Part shown: piece after piece, positions 38,337 to 47,800 of the stretch | Position numbering within the stretch: position 1 is the first letter of the stretch | Layout of the letters: each line of letters opens with the position of its first letter | Source: CAWIVH01 sp963839475 | Lineage (GTDB): Bacteria > Acidobacteriota > UBA6911 | Reading direction: 5' to 3' | NCBI GenBank assembly: GCA_963839475.1 | Contig: CAWIVH010000017.1 | Coordinates: 310,001 to 374,000, forward strand | Length of the DNA: 64,000 nt | Position numbers and translations under genes: made by a program | The notes under the pieces: generated by a model | What the model saw: the letters and a program-made list of their open reading frames with translations, nothing else | Databases searched by the model: none | Told to the model about the DNA's origin: nothing

Positions 38337-39803
38337 ATGAAAGCAACGGCAAAGAGTACAACAAGGAGCTCTCGAAGGTCATTTTTGAATGCTGTTTGCG
38401 TGGCGCCGGCAATCTTAAAGCAGGGTGCGAATGCCATGGCGGCCGACTCGAGGCCCAACATCCTCTTCTGCCTTGGCGACGACTATGCCTGGCCCCACGC
38501 GGGAGTCTATGGCGATAAGGTAGTAAAAACGCCAGCGTTTGACCGTGTTGCCAGAGAAGGCGCACTTTTTAACCACACCTTCTGCGCTGCTCCGTCATGC
38601 ACGCCTTCGCGCGCAGCAATGCTGACGGGACAGGCTCCCCACCGCCTGGCCGAGGGTGGAAACCTGCACGGTTTCCTGCCTGGGCGGTTCAAGGTCTACC
38701 CGGATCTTCTCGAGGATGCAGGATACCGAGTCGGATTCACCCGAAAGGGCTGGGGACCCGGAAACTTCGAAGCCGGCGGAAGGAAACGCAATCCAGCAGG
38801 TCCGTCATATGAAAGCCTGGAAGGTTTTTTAAACACTACTCCGGCGGAAAAGCCATTCTGCTTTTGGTTTGGCAGCCAGGATCCGCATCGTCCTTACACG
38901 CCGGGAACCGGTCTAAAATCTGGAAAGAGACTCGAGGATGTCCGCGTGCCGCCGACATGGCCTGACACGGCGGAAGTCAGGGGAGATATTCTCGATTACT
39001 ATTTCGAGGTCGAAAGGTTCGATCGAGAGATCGGCGAGATGCTTGACCGGCTGGAGTCGGCCGGCAAACTGCATAATACGCTCGTCCTGATTACCGGCGA
39101 CAACGGCTGGCCATTTCCACGCGCCAAGGCCAACCTCTATGATGCGGGCACGCGACAGCCCCTGGCTGTGCGCTGGCCGGCCCGTGTGAAAGGGGGCCTC
39201 GTCCTCGATGATTTCATCAACCTGGCGGATCTGGCCCCGACTTTTCTCGAAGCGGCCGGACTGGGCGTCCTGCCGGAAATGACGGGACGGAGCTTCTTAG
39301 GGCTGCTCACGGGTAAGGAAATTGCAGGTCAGATAACCCGAACCTTCCTGGAACGGGAACGCCATGCCAACGTCCGCAAAGGGGATTTGGGCTATCCCTC
39401 GCGAGCCATTCGCACTCGGGATTATCTCTACATCCGCAACTTCAGACCCGAGCGCTGGCCTGCAGGAGACCCCGAGTTGTATTTTGCCGTCGGTCCTTTC
39501 GGCGATTGTGATGGATCTCCTACAAAAGACGTCATTCTGGAGGGACGCAAGAAGGGAAAATACGCGCTGCACTACGAACTGTGCTTCGAAAAACGTCCAG
39601 CCGAGGAATTGTACGATCTTGCCCGCGATCCGTACCAGATGACTAACGTCGCACAGAATCCTGACTTTGCCGCCGCCAGGAGAAAACTCAGGGCGGAGCT
39701 GGATCAATGGATGCAAGAGACCGCCGACCCGCGCGCTGTTTCCGACGACGACCGTTGGGACAAGTACCCCTACTTCGGCGCCCCCGTCCAGCCTCCGAAA
39801 TGA
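38337..39803 (+). CDS. Formylglycine-dependent type I sulfatase
   Basis: 488 residues. The N-terminus RRSFLNAVCVAPAIL resembles a Tat or Sec leader. The alkaline phosphatase-like fold opens with PNILFCLGDDYAWPHAGVYG (metal Asp pair). The activation motif is CTPSRAAMLTG with Cys at residue 88, which a formylglycine-generating enzyme (not in the window) must oxidise. A metal ligand region ITGDNG lies near residue 257. It hydrolyses sulfate esters, probably on a sugar given the GH29 next to it. Confidence 0.93.
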   Translation: MKATAKSTTRSSRRSFLNAVCVAPAILKQGANAMAADSRPNILFCLGDDYAWPHAGVYGDKVVKTPAFDRVAREGALFNHTFCAAPSCTPSRAAMLTGQAPHRLAEGGNLHGFLPGRFKVYPDLLEDAGYRVGFTRKGWGPGNFEAGGRKRNPAGPSYESLEGFLNTTPAEKPFCFWFGSQDPHRPYTPGTGLKSGKRLEDVRVPPTWPDTAEVRGDILDYYFEVERFDREIGEMLDRLESAGKLHNTLVLITGDNGWPFPRAKANLYDAGTRQPLAVRWPARVKGGLVLDDFINLADLAPTFLEAAGLGVLPEMTGRSFLGLLTGKEIAGQITRTFLERERHANVRKGDLGYPSRAIRTRDYLYIRNFRPERWPAGDPELYFAVGPFGDCDGSPTKDVILEGRKKGKYALHYELCFEKRPAEELYDLARDPYQMTNVAQNPDFAAARRKLRAELDQWMQETADPRAVSDDDRWDKYPYFGAPVQPPK

Positions 39804-39814
39804 GCGGAGGCGGG

Positions 39815-39999
39815 CGGCGCGGGAATACATTCGTGCTGCCGAAGAATGCCGTACCGCGTTGAAGATTTCCCCCGAGCTGCGATTGGCTCACTGGTTTCTC
39901 TGTTATTGCCCGGATGGGCCTTATAAATCGGGACTGAGGACGTTCTATTTTTGTTTCCATTCGATTTCGGCCATCATTAGCTTATCTCAGAGTCAGTAA
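39815..39999 (+). pseudogene. Possible remnant of a TPR-protein gene
   Basis: Frame 39815-39999 reads through REYIRAAEECRTALKISPEL then RLAHWFL, which has the spacing of one tetratricopeptide repeat. The residues after it are not repeat-like. No start fits. The surrounding 39804-40120 has no other supported gene. It may be the tail of an old gene removed by rearrangement, or chance. Confidence 0.35.
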
Positions 40000-40008
40000 G
40001 ACATTAGC

Positions 40009-40040
40009 AAAAGGGACAGTCACCAGTGTCACCTTTTCCC
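40009..40040. repeat. Palindromic element upstream of 40121
   Basis: AAAAGGGACAGTCACC then AGTGTCACCTTTTCCC forms an imperfect inverted repeat (AAAAGG with CCTTTT, CAC with GTG). It resembles REP-type intergenic palindromes. Only one copy was noticed in the window. Confidence 0.35.
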
Positions 40041-40120
40041 GAAGGATAAAGAAGGACGTTTCGCCGGCAACCTGATCGTAGGGTTTGGCCGTCAGCCCAG
40101 GACAGGTGCATACTTACATC

Positions 40121-41539
40121 ATGGCCCAGGAATCTCGCAGTACTCACGACAAGGCTCTTCGCATCAACATCGACGCCTGCCGATATGGTGCCTTTGCAGA
40201 AATTGGCGCAGGCCAAGAGGTGGCGCGCTGGTTCTTCCACGTGGGAGGCGCCGCAGGCACGGTGGCGAAGACCATTTCGGCCTATGATATGGCTGTTTCC
40301 GATGCCATATATGGACCCACGAACCGCTATGTGAGCCGGCTGCGTCTGCAAGCCATGCTGGACCATGAATGGGGCCTGCTCATGGAGCGGTTGGACGGGT
40401 CGCGCCGCAGTGGGCGCAAGTTCTTTGTATTCTCGAACACTGTGGCCGCGAAAAGCTTTTCGAGGCAGGAGGAAGGCCACGGTTGGCTGGGCATCCGGTA
40501 TGAGCAGGAGCCGCGCCAGCCTCCATCGGAGATCATTATACATGCACGTATGTGGGATCTGGAAAATGCGCGACAACAGGAATCCCTGGGTGTCTTGGGT
40601 GTGAACTTGATTCACGGAGCCTTCTACGATCACATGCGCCCTGAGGTGCTCATCAGCTCCCTCATGGACAACCTCTCGCGGGACCGGATGGAAGTGGACA
40701 TGATCAAGTTTGCCGGTCCGGTGTTCAGCAGCGTGGACAACAGGCTGATGAGCCTCCAGTTGGTCGAGCGGCGGCTGACCAATGCCGCGATCTTCGCCCC
40801 GGACGGGGAGGTAGTGGAACCTGCGGAGTTGCTCCATCATCAACCTATCTTGATCGAGCGCGGCAGCTTCCGCCCGATTACACGGGTGAGCGTCGACATG
40901 CTGGAGCAGGCGCTCCAATCCATGCGTGGCGAGCAGGATATGCAGGGACGGGAACCGGTGATTTTATTGGAGATGACACTTCGTAACCTGCTTGCCCAGG
41001 GTGAAAGTGTGGACCACGCAGACTTCCTGTCACGTATGGACACACTGCGCACCCTCGGCAGGACCGTGATGATCTCCAACTATTCGCGCTTTCACAACGT
41101 CACCACCTATCTGCGTCGATACACCCGCGAGCCTCTCGGAATGGTGATGGGTGTACCAACCCTCGCGCAGATCTTCGCCGAACGGCATTACGGGGATCTG
41201 CAAGGCGGGGTTCTGGAAGCCCTGGGCCGGCTGCTCGCGGGAACAGTAAGGTTGTATGTCTACCCCTGGCGGAACGCGGAGACTGGAGAGATGGTCAGCA
41301 CGGAAAACTTCACTGTACCTGCGCATTTTGCACACCTTTACGCACACCTTCGGGAGAACGGGCAGGTGCGGTCGATCATAGCCTCCAGCGAGGCTAACCT
41401 TGCGTTCATGCCTCACGACGTGCTTTCCCGCCTTCAGGCAGGAGATTCATCGTGGGAAGGCTTTGTGCCCGAAGCGGTGGTGCGTATCATTCAAGAACGC
41501 GGGCTCTTCGGTCATCGTGCCACCAGGTCTGGGGATTGA
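40121..41539 (+). CDS. Conserved protein of unknown function, 472 residues
   Basis: Start at ATG 40121; an in-frame start at 40085 is less likely. The N-terminus carries RYGAFAEIGAGQEVARWFF, then AAGTVAKTISAYDMAVSDAIYG, which I recall as a highly conserved family in several phyla whose database names (TonB receptor, nicotinate-nucleotide adenylyltransferase) do not fit the sequence. There is no signal peptide, no beta-barrel and no clear nucleotide-binding motif, so it looks cytoplasmic. Later conserved stretches include DMIKFAGPVFSSVDNRLMSL and MISNYSRFHNV. It is transcribed alone. The true function is unknown; the family recall is from memory. Confidence 0.8.
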   Translation: MAQESRSTHDKALRINIDACRYGAFAEIGAGQEVARWFFHVGGAAGTVAKTISAYDMAVSDAIYGPTNRYVSRLRLQAMLDHEWGLLMERLDGSRRSGRKFFVFSNTVAAKSFSRQEEGHGWLGIRYEQEPRQPPSEIIIHARMWDLENARQQESLGVLGVNLIHGAFYDHMRPEVLISSLMDNLSRDRMEVDMIKFAGPVFSSVDNRLMSLQLVERRLTNAAIFAPDGEVVEPAELLHHQPILIERGSFRPITRVSVDMLEQALQSMRGEQDMQGREPVILLEMTLRNLLAQGESVDHADFLSRMDTLRTLGRTVMISNYSRFHNVTTYLRRYTREPLGMVMGVPTLAQIFAERHYGDLQGGVLEALGRLLAGTVRLYVYPWRNAETGEMVSTENFTVPAHFAHLYAHLRENGQVRSIIASSEANLAFMPHDVLSRLQAGDSSWEGFVPEAVVRIIQERGLFGHRATRSGD

Positions 41540-41808
41540 CTACGCTGAATTCTTGGTCGCAAGCAAAATCGGAAATCCTCAACTTCCAAAAAGCGGCTCA
41601 AATCCAAAAAAGGCGAGCTCGGATTTCAGCTCGAAGATTCATTAGCTGCCATTTGATGGGAATCGCATATCAATTGACAGCAACAAAGTAGCGTTACTCT
41701 CGGGGTTTAAGCTCATTTCAGAGCCTATAAAACTTCAGCATCAATACATTCTCGACAATTGCCGCGATACTCCCAGTCAACGGCGATGAATCCAGTGGAA
41801 TATCGAGA

Positions 41809-42072
41809 TCAGAAGCCGTAAAGCAGAATCGCCCGCCGGAGCACCTCGCACAAAAAGACGGCGCATGCAGCGGTCACCAGAGAAGGTTCGAAGATCCGCC
41901 GAAAAATCCATGCCGCTGCCATGGAAGGGACTGCCTCGACCTTTTTTTGCCTCCTGATCCGGGCATGACATCGCGCACGGACCTGGTCAGTACACCGGCA
42001 GTCGGGTTCATGGGCTGGTAAGCCGGCGATTATTTGCGGATGGATATCCAATTCGAAATCTCCGGCACTCAT
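41809..42072 (-). CDS. Possible separate single-helix membrane protein inside the sigma frame
   Basis: 87 residues starting MSAGDFELDIHPQIIAGLPA. GAGGTG lies five bases before the ATG at 42072, and the TGA embedded in that GAGGTGA is out of frame with the sigma gene by one shift. That arrangement is what one expects if the sigma gene formerly stopped at this TGA. One membrane helix lies near residues 58-78; two Cys (DCRC) are present without a full zinc-finger pattern. It could be a short anti-sigma or sensor protein. Confidence 0.4.
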   Translation of the reverse strand: MSAGDFELDIHPQIIAGLPAHEPDCRCTDQVRARCHARIRRQKKVEAVPSMAAAWIFRRIFEPSLVTAACAVFLCEVLRRAILLYGF

Positions 42073-42660
42073 GGTGTCACCTCGTGTAATATCTTGCGCC
42101 CGGGTCGTACTCCAGCAAGTTCCAATTTCTCGTACGAGCAAGGCCCGAGCCCGGGAAAGCCTCTGGCGCAGAGCTTCCGGCGTAATCCCGCACACAACTG
42201 CCATTTCCGCGGGTGTCATTTCCTCGATCCAGGACAGAAGCAGAACTTCGCGAAAGTGGACCGGCATTTCCGATAATGCACGTTCGACAAAACGTTCCAT
42301 TTCGCCGGCGGCGGCTTCAGCAAATGGAGAGGATTCCGGCATCCTGCCCGGCCACAATCCCATGAGGCCGGCACCCCTCGCATCCTCTACAGCCCGTGAA
42401 CGGCAGTAGCTGATGAAGAGATTGCGTGCCACTGTAAAAAGCCAGGCACACAGGGGCGTCTCAGGCTTGAGCCGGCCGGCATGTTCCACGAGGCGCAGCC
42501 ACGTCTCTTCCATAAGATCCTCCGCCAGGTCACGGCGGCGGCTCAACCTCACCAGGAAACTGTAGATTCGGGCGCGGTATTCTTCATAAACCACATCAAA
42601 GGCGCCGGAATCGCCTTCTCCCAGGCGTCGGATGAGCTCTATTTCGGTTTCCCGGTCCAT
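41809..42660 (-). CDS. ECF sigma factor fused in frame to a membrane-anchored tail
   Basis: 283 residues from the ATG at 42660; a GTG at 42696 is also in frame. Residues 1 to about 180 are an ECF sigma factor: region 2 (DVVYEEYRARIYSFLVRLSR; PLCAWLFTVARNLF) and region 4 (LLLSWIEEMTPAEMAVVCGI; LRQRLSRARALL). The frame continues without a stop into an 87-residue tail that has its own ATG (42072) with a good ribosome site, and one membrane helix near its end (SLVTAACAVFLCEVL). The tail occupies the place where an anti-sigma gene is usually found. The sigma part alone is certain; whether a fused protein is made is open. Confidence 0.82.
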   Translation of the reverse strand: MDRETEIELIRRLGEGDSGAFDVVYEEYRARIYSFLVRLSRRRDLAEDLMEETWLRLVEHAGRLKPETPLCAWLFTVARNLFISYCRSRAVEDARGAGLMGLWPGRMPESSPFAEAAAGEMERFVERALSEMPVHFREVLLLSWIEEMTPAEMAVVCGITPEALRQRLSRARALLVREIGTCWSTTRAQDITRGDTMSAGDFELDIHPQIIAGLPAHEPDCRCTDQVRARCHARIRRQKKVEAVPSMAAAWIFRRIFEPSLVTAACAVFLCEVLRRAILLYGF

Positions 42661-42689
42661 ATGGGTATTAACGCGCGCCGCGGGGCGGC

Positions 42690-42703
42690 GTGACACCTGT
42701 CAC
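42690..42703. promoter_or_regulatory. Inverted repeat between divergent genes, possible operator
   Basis: GTGACACCTGTCAC has six-base arms (GTGACA/TGTCAC) around CC. It lies in the 92-base space between the divergent starts of the sigma gene (42660) and a small membrane protein gene (42753), where a shared regulator could act on both. Confidence 0.45.
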
Positions 42704-42752
42704 GATCAGGCGCCTGGGGCGTTTTACCATTAGACACCCGAGGAGGACAAAA

Positions 42753-43082
42753 ATGATCGGAATATACCTGATGGGATTTGTGATTCTCGTTGCCGGCGCC
42801 GGCGGCCTTGGAACGGCCATCGCCTACGCCATCCGTCCGACTGAAAGCAAACTGGCCTTGATCCGGCCGTTATCATTGGCTGGCATATTCGCAGGGCTCT
42901 GCAGCTTTGCCGTCGGGGTGGCCACTGCTCTCAAAGGACCCGCTGACGCGGGGGTCAGCTCGGAAAATATGCGGGTCATGCTTGCCGGTCTTTCTGAGTC
43001 TTGCATCCCGCTGTTTGTCGCTTTCGCATTCCTGGCAGTGGCGTGGCTGCTCGTGGCCGCGGGTCTAAGGCGCCAGGTCTGA
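42753..43082 (+). CDS. Small three-helix membrane protein, unknown function
   Basis: 109 residues from the ATG at 42753, with AGGAGG six bases upstream. Three hydrophobic helices are at about 2-26, 36-60 and 84-105. There is no recognised domain; the layout is loosely like small proton-channel-type subunits, but no key residue supports that. It is divergent from the sigma gene and ends one base before the lgt stop on the other strand. Confidence 0.7.
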   Translation: MIGIYLMGFVILVAGAGGLGTAIAYAIRPTESKLALIRPLSLAGIFAGLCSFAVGVATALKGPADAGVSSENMRVMLAGLSESCIPLFVAFAFLAVAWLLVAAGLRRQV

Positions 43083-43083
43083 T

Positions 43084-43911
43084 TTATGGCTGAGTCGAGC
43101 TCTTGCGAATTCCGGAGCTGCGGAACCAACCTGCCAGACACAATGTCGTGCTTAGGATAAACAGGCCCAGGAGAATGGGATGATTCACGTTGAAGGTAAG
43201 GAATCCCAATGATCCGATGATTTGAGCAGGATCATAATATCGGAATTGATCCGCCAAGAACCGCTCGAGCGGGTAATACATAAAAACCAGGCAGAAGGAG
43301 AAGCCGGGAAAGAGGCGCCGGCGCCCCAGCCAAAGGACCAGGGCATATCCGGCGAAACCCATGGCTGAGGCCATTAGTTGGGCAGGAAAAAGAGGAATGC
43401 CGGGGAAATGTAGCCCTGCGTCTCCGGTCTTGGGGAAGACTATGGCGAACATGCTCTCTGACGGCAACCCATAGCAGCAGCCGCTCAGGAAACATCCGCC
43501 GAGCCGCTGGATCCCCGATCCCAGGAGAAATGCCGGCGCCATCACGTCGCCAATTGACAGAAAATCCAATCGCTTCACTCGGGCATAAACCAACGAAGCA
43601 AGAAGCGCCAGAACAACACCCCCCATCATGGAAAGGCCGGAGCAGCCGATCCTGCCCCCTTTTACCCAAAAGAAAAGGTTTTCCCAGTGTCCCTGGTATT
43701 TATCCAGATGGTACAGGACATACCAGATCCGGCTCCCGATCAGGGCTGCGACCACAATGATGAAGGCCAGGTCTTTAATCACTCCCGGATCCAAACCGTA
43801 CCGGGGTGCCCGTTTCCGGGAAACAGCCACCCCAGCCATAATGCTGACCAGGAAAGCCGCGCCCCAGCTATAGAATGCAAAATTTCCTATTTTAAACAGT
43901 ATCGGATACAT
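43084..43911 (-). CDS. lgt: Prolipoprotein diacylglyceryl transferase (Lgt) family
   Basis: 275 residues from the ATG at 43911; the frame opens further to 43971. About seven membrane helices. It carries a Lgt-like core (DVMAPAFLLGSGIQRLGGCFLSGCCYG) and GRIGCSGLSMMGGV. Lgt adds diacylglycerol to the lipobox cysteine of prolipoproteins at the inner membrane. The Cys-rich core GGCFLSGCCYG is a variant found in several phyla; whether this copy is the housekeeping enzyme is not certain. A lipoprotein gene lies 117 bases upstream. Confidence 0.87.
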   Translation of the reverse strand: MYPILFKIGNFAFYSWGAAFLVSIMAGVAVSRKRAPRYGLDPGVIKDLAFIIVVAALIGSRIWYVLYHLDKYQGHWENLFFWVKGGRIGCSGLSMMGGVVLALLASLVYARVKRLDFLSIGDVMAPAFLLGSGIQRLGGCFLSGCCYGLPSESMFAIVFPKTGDAGLHFPGIPLFPAQLMASAMGFAGYALVLWLGRRRLFPGFSFCLVFMYYPLERFLADQFRYYDPAQIIGSLGFLTFNVNHPILLGLFILSTTLCLAGWFRSSGIRKSSTQP

Positions 43912-44027
43912 GAATTCGTTCCGCGGAGCCTGTCGTAGTACGCCAACATCCCGGTAGCATGGTGGATCCAACGCGTAATATTCGGGCGGTCACAAGATTG
44001 CAGGCAGCGATCGGATGAAAAGACTTC

Positions 44028-44846
44028 TCATTTAAATAAAATTTTGCCGATGGGTCCTTTGATAGTTCGACTACTAGTTGCGGAGGCTGCCCTAACCTGA
44101 TAAAGACATTCTATGTCTCCAATGGTTTGCGGTTGAGTAACCTTAACGGTCTGCTCGAATGCAAAAGTACCCGTCCTTCCGGGAGTCGGGGGTTTATAAG
44201 TAATCGTCGGGAATTCACCCCAATTGGCAGGAATGCATTTCGCCTGAGGTTCGCATAATGTAAATCCCGTCGGATAGAATCTGAGATCAAAAAGGAAATC
44301 TTCCTCGATGTCGGTTGTTTCAGCAACGAAAACCGCCTTAATCGCTGTTTCCTGTGGATTAATTTGCTTCCTCTTTACGTCAATGATGCTGTATCTGATT
44401 TTGGGAACACGTATATGTACCAGCAGGGAAGCTGGTACCGATTTGATCTGACCATTGCGTTTAATCTGGGCTGAAATGGTGACCAGCTCCAGATCTGCAG
44501 TGCTGTTCTTGCTATGGGAATCCGCAATTTCCTCAGGCACCTTGCTGATTCCCAGGGATATCGCAGAGGGTGATGATCCCTGGGCCATCTGAAGGTTCAA
44601 AGTAGTTGAATCGTATTCCGAGACCCATCTTTCAAAAGTTCCACCATCTTTTTTGGATTTCCAGGTGGCTGTGACTTCAACGGGCCTGTCACCCGCAAAT
44701 AGCACTACCTCACGAGGCTCGAGCAAAACTTCATCATCGGGATCTACCAAGGGTGAATCGGTGCCACAACCCGCAAGGATTAAGCAGCATAGGCTCAGAG
44801 CCTGCAAGGATAATTCCCATATGGCTTTGAGAAATCTCGTGAGCAT
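44028..44846 (-). CDS. Predicted lipoprotein of unknown function
   Basis: 272 residues. N-terminal hydrophobic segment ends in the lipobox LILAGC (Cys near residue 27), so the mature protein should be lipid-anchored. The rest is beta-rich, with repeated short strands that suggest Ig-like or carbohydrate-binding sandwich domains, but I assign no family. It starts 33 bases after the stop of the large secreted protein gene and is probably cotranscribed with it. Confidence 0.75.
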   Translation of the reverse strand: MLTRFLKAIWELSLQALSLCCLILAGCGTDSPLVDPDDEVLLEPREVVLFAGDRPVEVTATWKSKKDGGTFERWVSEYDSTTLNLQMAQGSSPSAISLGISKVPEEIADSHSKNSTADLELVTISAQIKRNGQIKSVPASLLVHIRVPKIRYSIIDVKRKQINPQETAIKAVFVAETTDIEEDFLFDLRFYPTGFTLCEPQAKCIPANWGEFPTITYKPPTPGRTGTFAFEQTVKVTQPQTIGDIECLYQVRAASATSSRTIKGPIGKILFK

Positions 44847-44878
44847 AGAGCGCCTTTCCGCAGAAGCTCGGGCGGATG

Positions 44879-47800
44879 CTATTTAGCAATATGGACCGTT
44901 ACTGCTGTAGGCATTCCGCCGAGGTCGGATGGACCGGATTGGAGCCTGGCGGCAAGACATGCCCGTGAGTCGGTTGAAATGGGCAGCTTGATGGGAAGCC
45001 CGCTAAACGCAATCTCAAGCTGCGTGGGATAAAGCAGCAGGTACGGGGCTTCCGGAAAAGTCCCCGGAACATACGAAAAGGCTAGTCCGGATCCGGGCAA
45101 GGGAATTCTGGTCACCGTTATAGTCCCTTTGCGATAATCAGTCGGATCGTTCTTATAGGCCAGATACAGCACCAGTTTGTCGGTTTCCGACGAGCTTACC
45201 CGCAATTCGAGATCTACATCGTTGGAGAAAGAAGACCCGTAATCTTTGACCAGTCTAAAGCTGCCCACAATTGCACCCTTGGCTAACCCCGACAATGTGC
45301 GATCAACGTTCAGAATGTTGAGATTAAGGGCGATGGTAGGCAGTTCGAGAGGACTCTGATTGAACTTCAATGTAAACGGAGCATCGCTGCCGGGCGCATT
45401 GCTGGAAAGTATAAGCTCGGCTGATGGAGCATAAAGCACCCTGAAAATGTAACCATTCCCGGGCCCGGAGCCATTGTCAACGCGAATAGCTCCCGAGATA
45501 ATCCCCTCGGGAACCAACACTGATAGGCTGCCTGAGTCTGCCTGCAAAGGGAAAGCTGTCAGCGATGCATTTTTGGCCAAAGGAAAAATAATCTTTGGAT
45601 TCGTTCCGAAATTGCTCCCCTGCAGTGTCAGGATATCACCAGCGGTAGCAAACAGAGGCCAGAGTGCGGTAATGTTCGGCTTCGCTGGGTCGGGGGCTGC
45701 AAAGGTCAGCGGTTGGGTGCTGCTTCTCAGGACCTTGGGGACCAGATACCCCGCTATGCCCGAAGAGGAAACATAATCGATTGCCACAGTGGCCGAGCCA
45801 GCCGTGGCAGGAAGAAGAATGAGATCGGGGTGAAATGAAAAATCCAAATCCACGCGCGTCCCGCCGTTCCACTGAGATCTGCCCAGGGACACGCTGGAAA
45901 TTTCAAAAATAAGCGCCCCGGAAGTTGAGTTGCTCACTCTTGCGGTGAACAGTTCATAGGCGCTCAGGTTGTAGGACCGCAAAAGCGGAAAATCGGCTAC
46001 CGCGCGAAATTCAAGCGGATTCGTATTGGTCACGAGCAGTTTTAGAAAACCGCTGTCACTCCGGTTGTCGCCCAATAGGAGGGTGCCGAATCCGATCTCG
46101 TCCCCCTTCTTGATTCCGGAAGACTGGAACTTCAACCCAGGACAGGTCACCTTCATCGAAGCGGTAGCCAGGTCATAGGAGTTGAGGCGCAGTTGCCACC
46201 GCATGGCAGAAGCTGTCCCCGCAAGATTCTGGGCGAATTCAATACCCGTATCGGGCGCAAAGCCGTGCACTTCGGTGAGTATCGGCACCGAAGTCAGCTT
46301 TTCATCAAGTGATCGAAGAGTCATGGCTGCCAACGGAAGGTCGCTACTCACCTGAATGAGGCCCTCGAATTCGCTGATCCCGGCATAGTCCGGGAACAAT
46401 TGGGTGATAAAAAGGGCCTGGTGCTTGGAGGGTGCCAGGGTCATGATCTCTTTCCGCCTTGCCAGCCAGATGCCGAATTTGTCGTAAAGGTTGAAATTGA
46501 CATATGCGGTCTGGGTGGATTCGCTCGGATTGGCAACGGCAATGCCGGTATCAAAGAATCCGATCGAGTCGGCAATCAGGTTGAATCTCGTCATCAGGTC
46601 CGCTGAGTTGACACCGACTTCAGCCAAGGCCTGTCCTTGGGAATCAAAAACGTGAAAGATCGCGACCCCGCTGATCGGTCGGTCCATTGAAACACGGCAC
46701 CAGCCTACCTTCGCATCCCCGGAGCCGCTGGTCACAAGGCGCGTCACGGCACGAGCAGGGAGGTCAAAATCAAACAATGCCGCAGTCTTCCCTGCGATCG
46801 TCACGACCATCGGCGTGCCGTCTGATTTGAATAACGCAATCCGCCCGGTTGCCCGGTCCGTCGAGTTATTCATCAGAATCAGGGAGGTGGCATACTTCAG
46901 CTTTCCCAACAACCCATCTGCGACCTGGGGAAAAATCAGTCTATCGGTCGTGCTGCCGGCGGCAGGCGGCGCCACCATGGGAAGGGACGTGAACTGGTCG
47001 CCATTCAAGCGGAGCGTAATGCCCGCAAACCTTTGCCCATCTGTTGAATTAACCGCAAGGGAACCCTCAAAGTTGCTGATGTTCGCTACAGTCGGGAAAA
47101 ACTCATTCAGAAAGCGGGCAGTGTGGCCTCGCGGGCCGAGTCTTTGACTCGTCTCCGCGATCCTTAAACCCTTGTCATCGATCAGCTCGAGGCTCAAAAC
47201 GACCGGATTGGTGTCACTGGGATTCACGAGAGCCAAGCCTGTATAGGTACTCCCTTTGCTATAGGCAAAGATGGTGAAGCCTGTACCGAGGAGCGATTCT
47301 GCCACACCTACGTCGGTATAGTATTTGCCGTACACGTCGCGGATGGCGAAACTGGAGGTGCCGGTCAAAGGCTGATTGGTTTCAATGGAGGCCCATCCCG
47401 TCTGCAGCTTCCCGGTCCCAGACGTTACCAGGCGAAGGATCTCCCCCTTGTATACATAGATAGGGAAGTTGGAATCGGTGACCGCTCCCACCGTGAGTTT
47501 CAGGGGCGCGCCGTTGTCGTCGTAGAATTTCAATATCCCGTCTACGCTGTAGTGCGAGTCGTTCACAAGCAAAAAGGTTGTCTGATAACTCCGATTGGTG
47601 CCCGGAATCGCGCCGTCGGCCACCTGAGCGAAGATCATCCGCACCGTGGAATTGCTGGCCTGGTACCCCGAGGGAAGGTTCCAGCGCGGTAGCGATGAAG
47701 CGGGGGCGGCGTTCTCCGGTTCGCCGCGAAGCAGCCGAGCGAGGCCGTAAAATCCGTGCGCCTCCAATTCCTGCACCGTAATACCGCAGGCTTCCAAAAA

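Noticed and set aside
41674..41679. TTGACA box
   Set aside because: No acceptable -10 at 16-18 bases.
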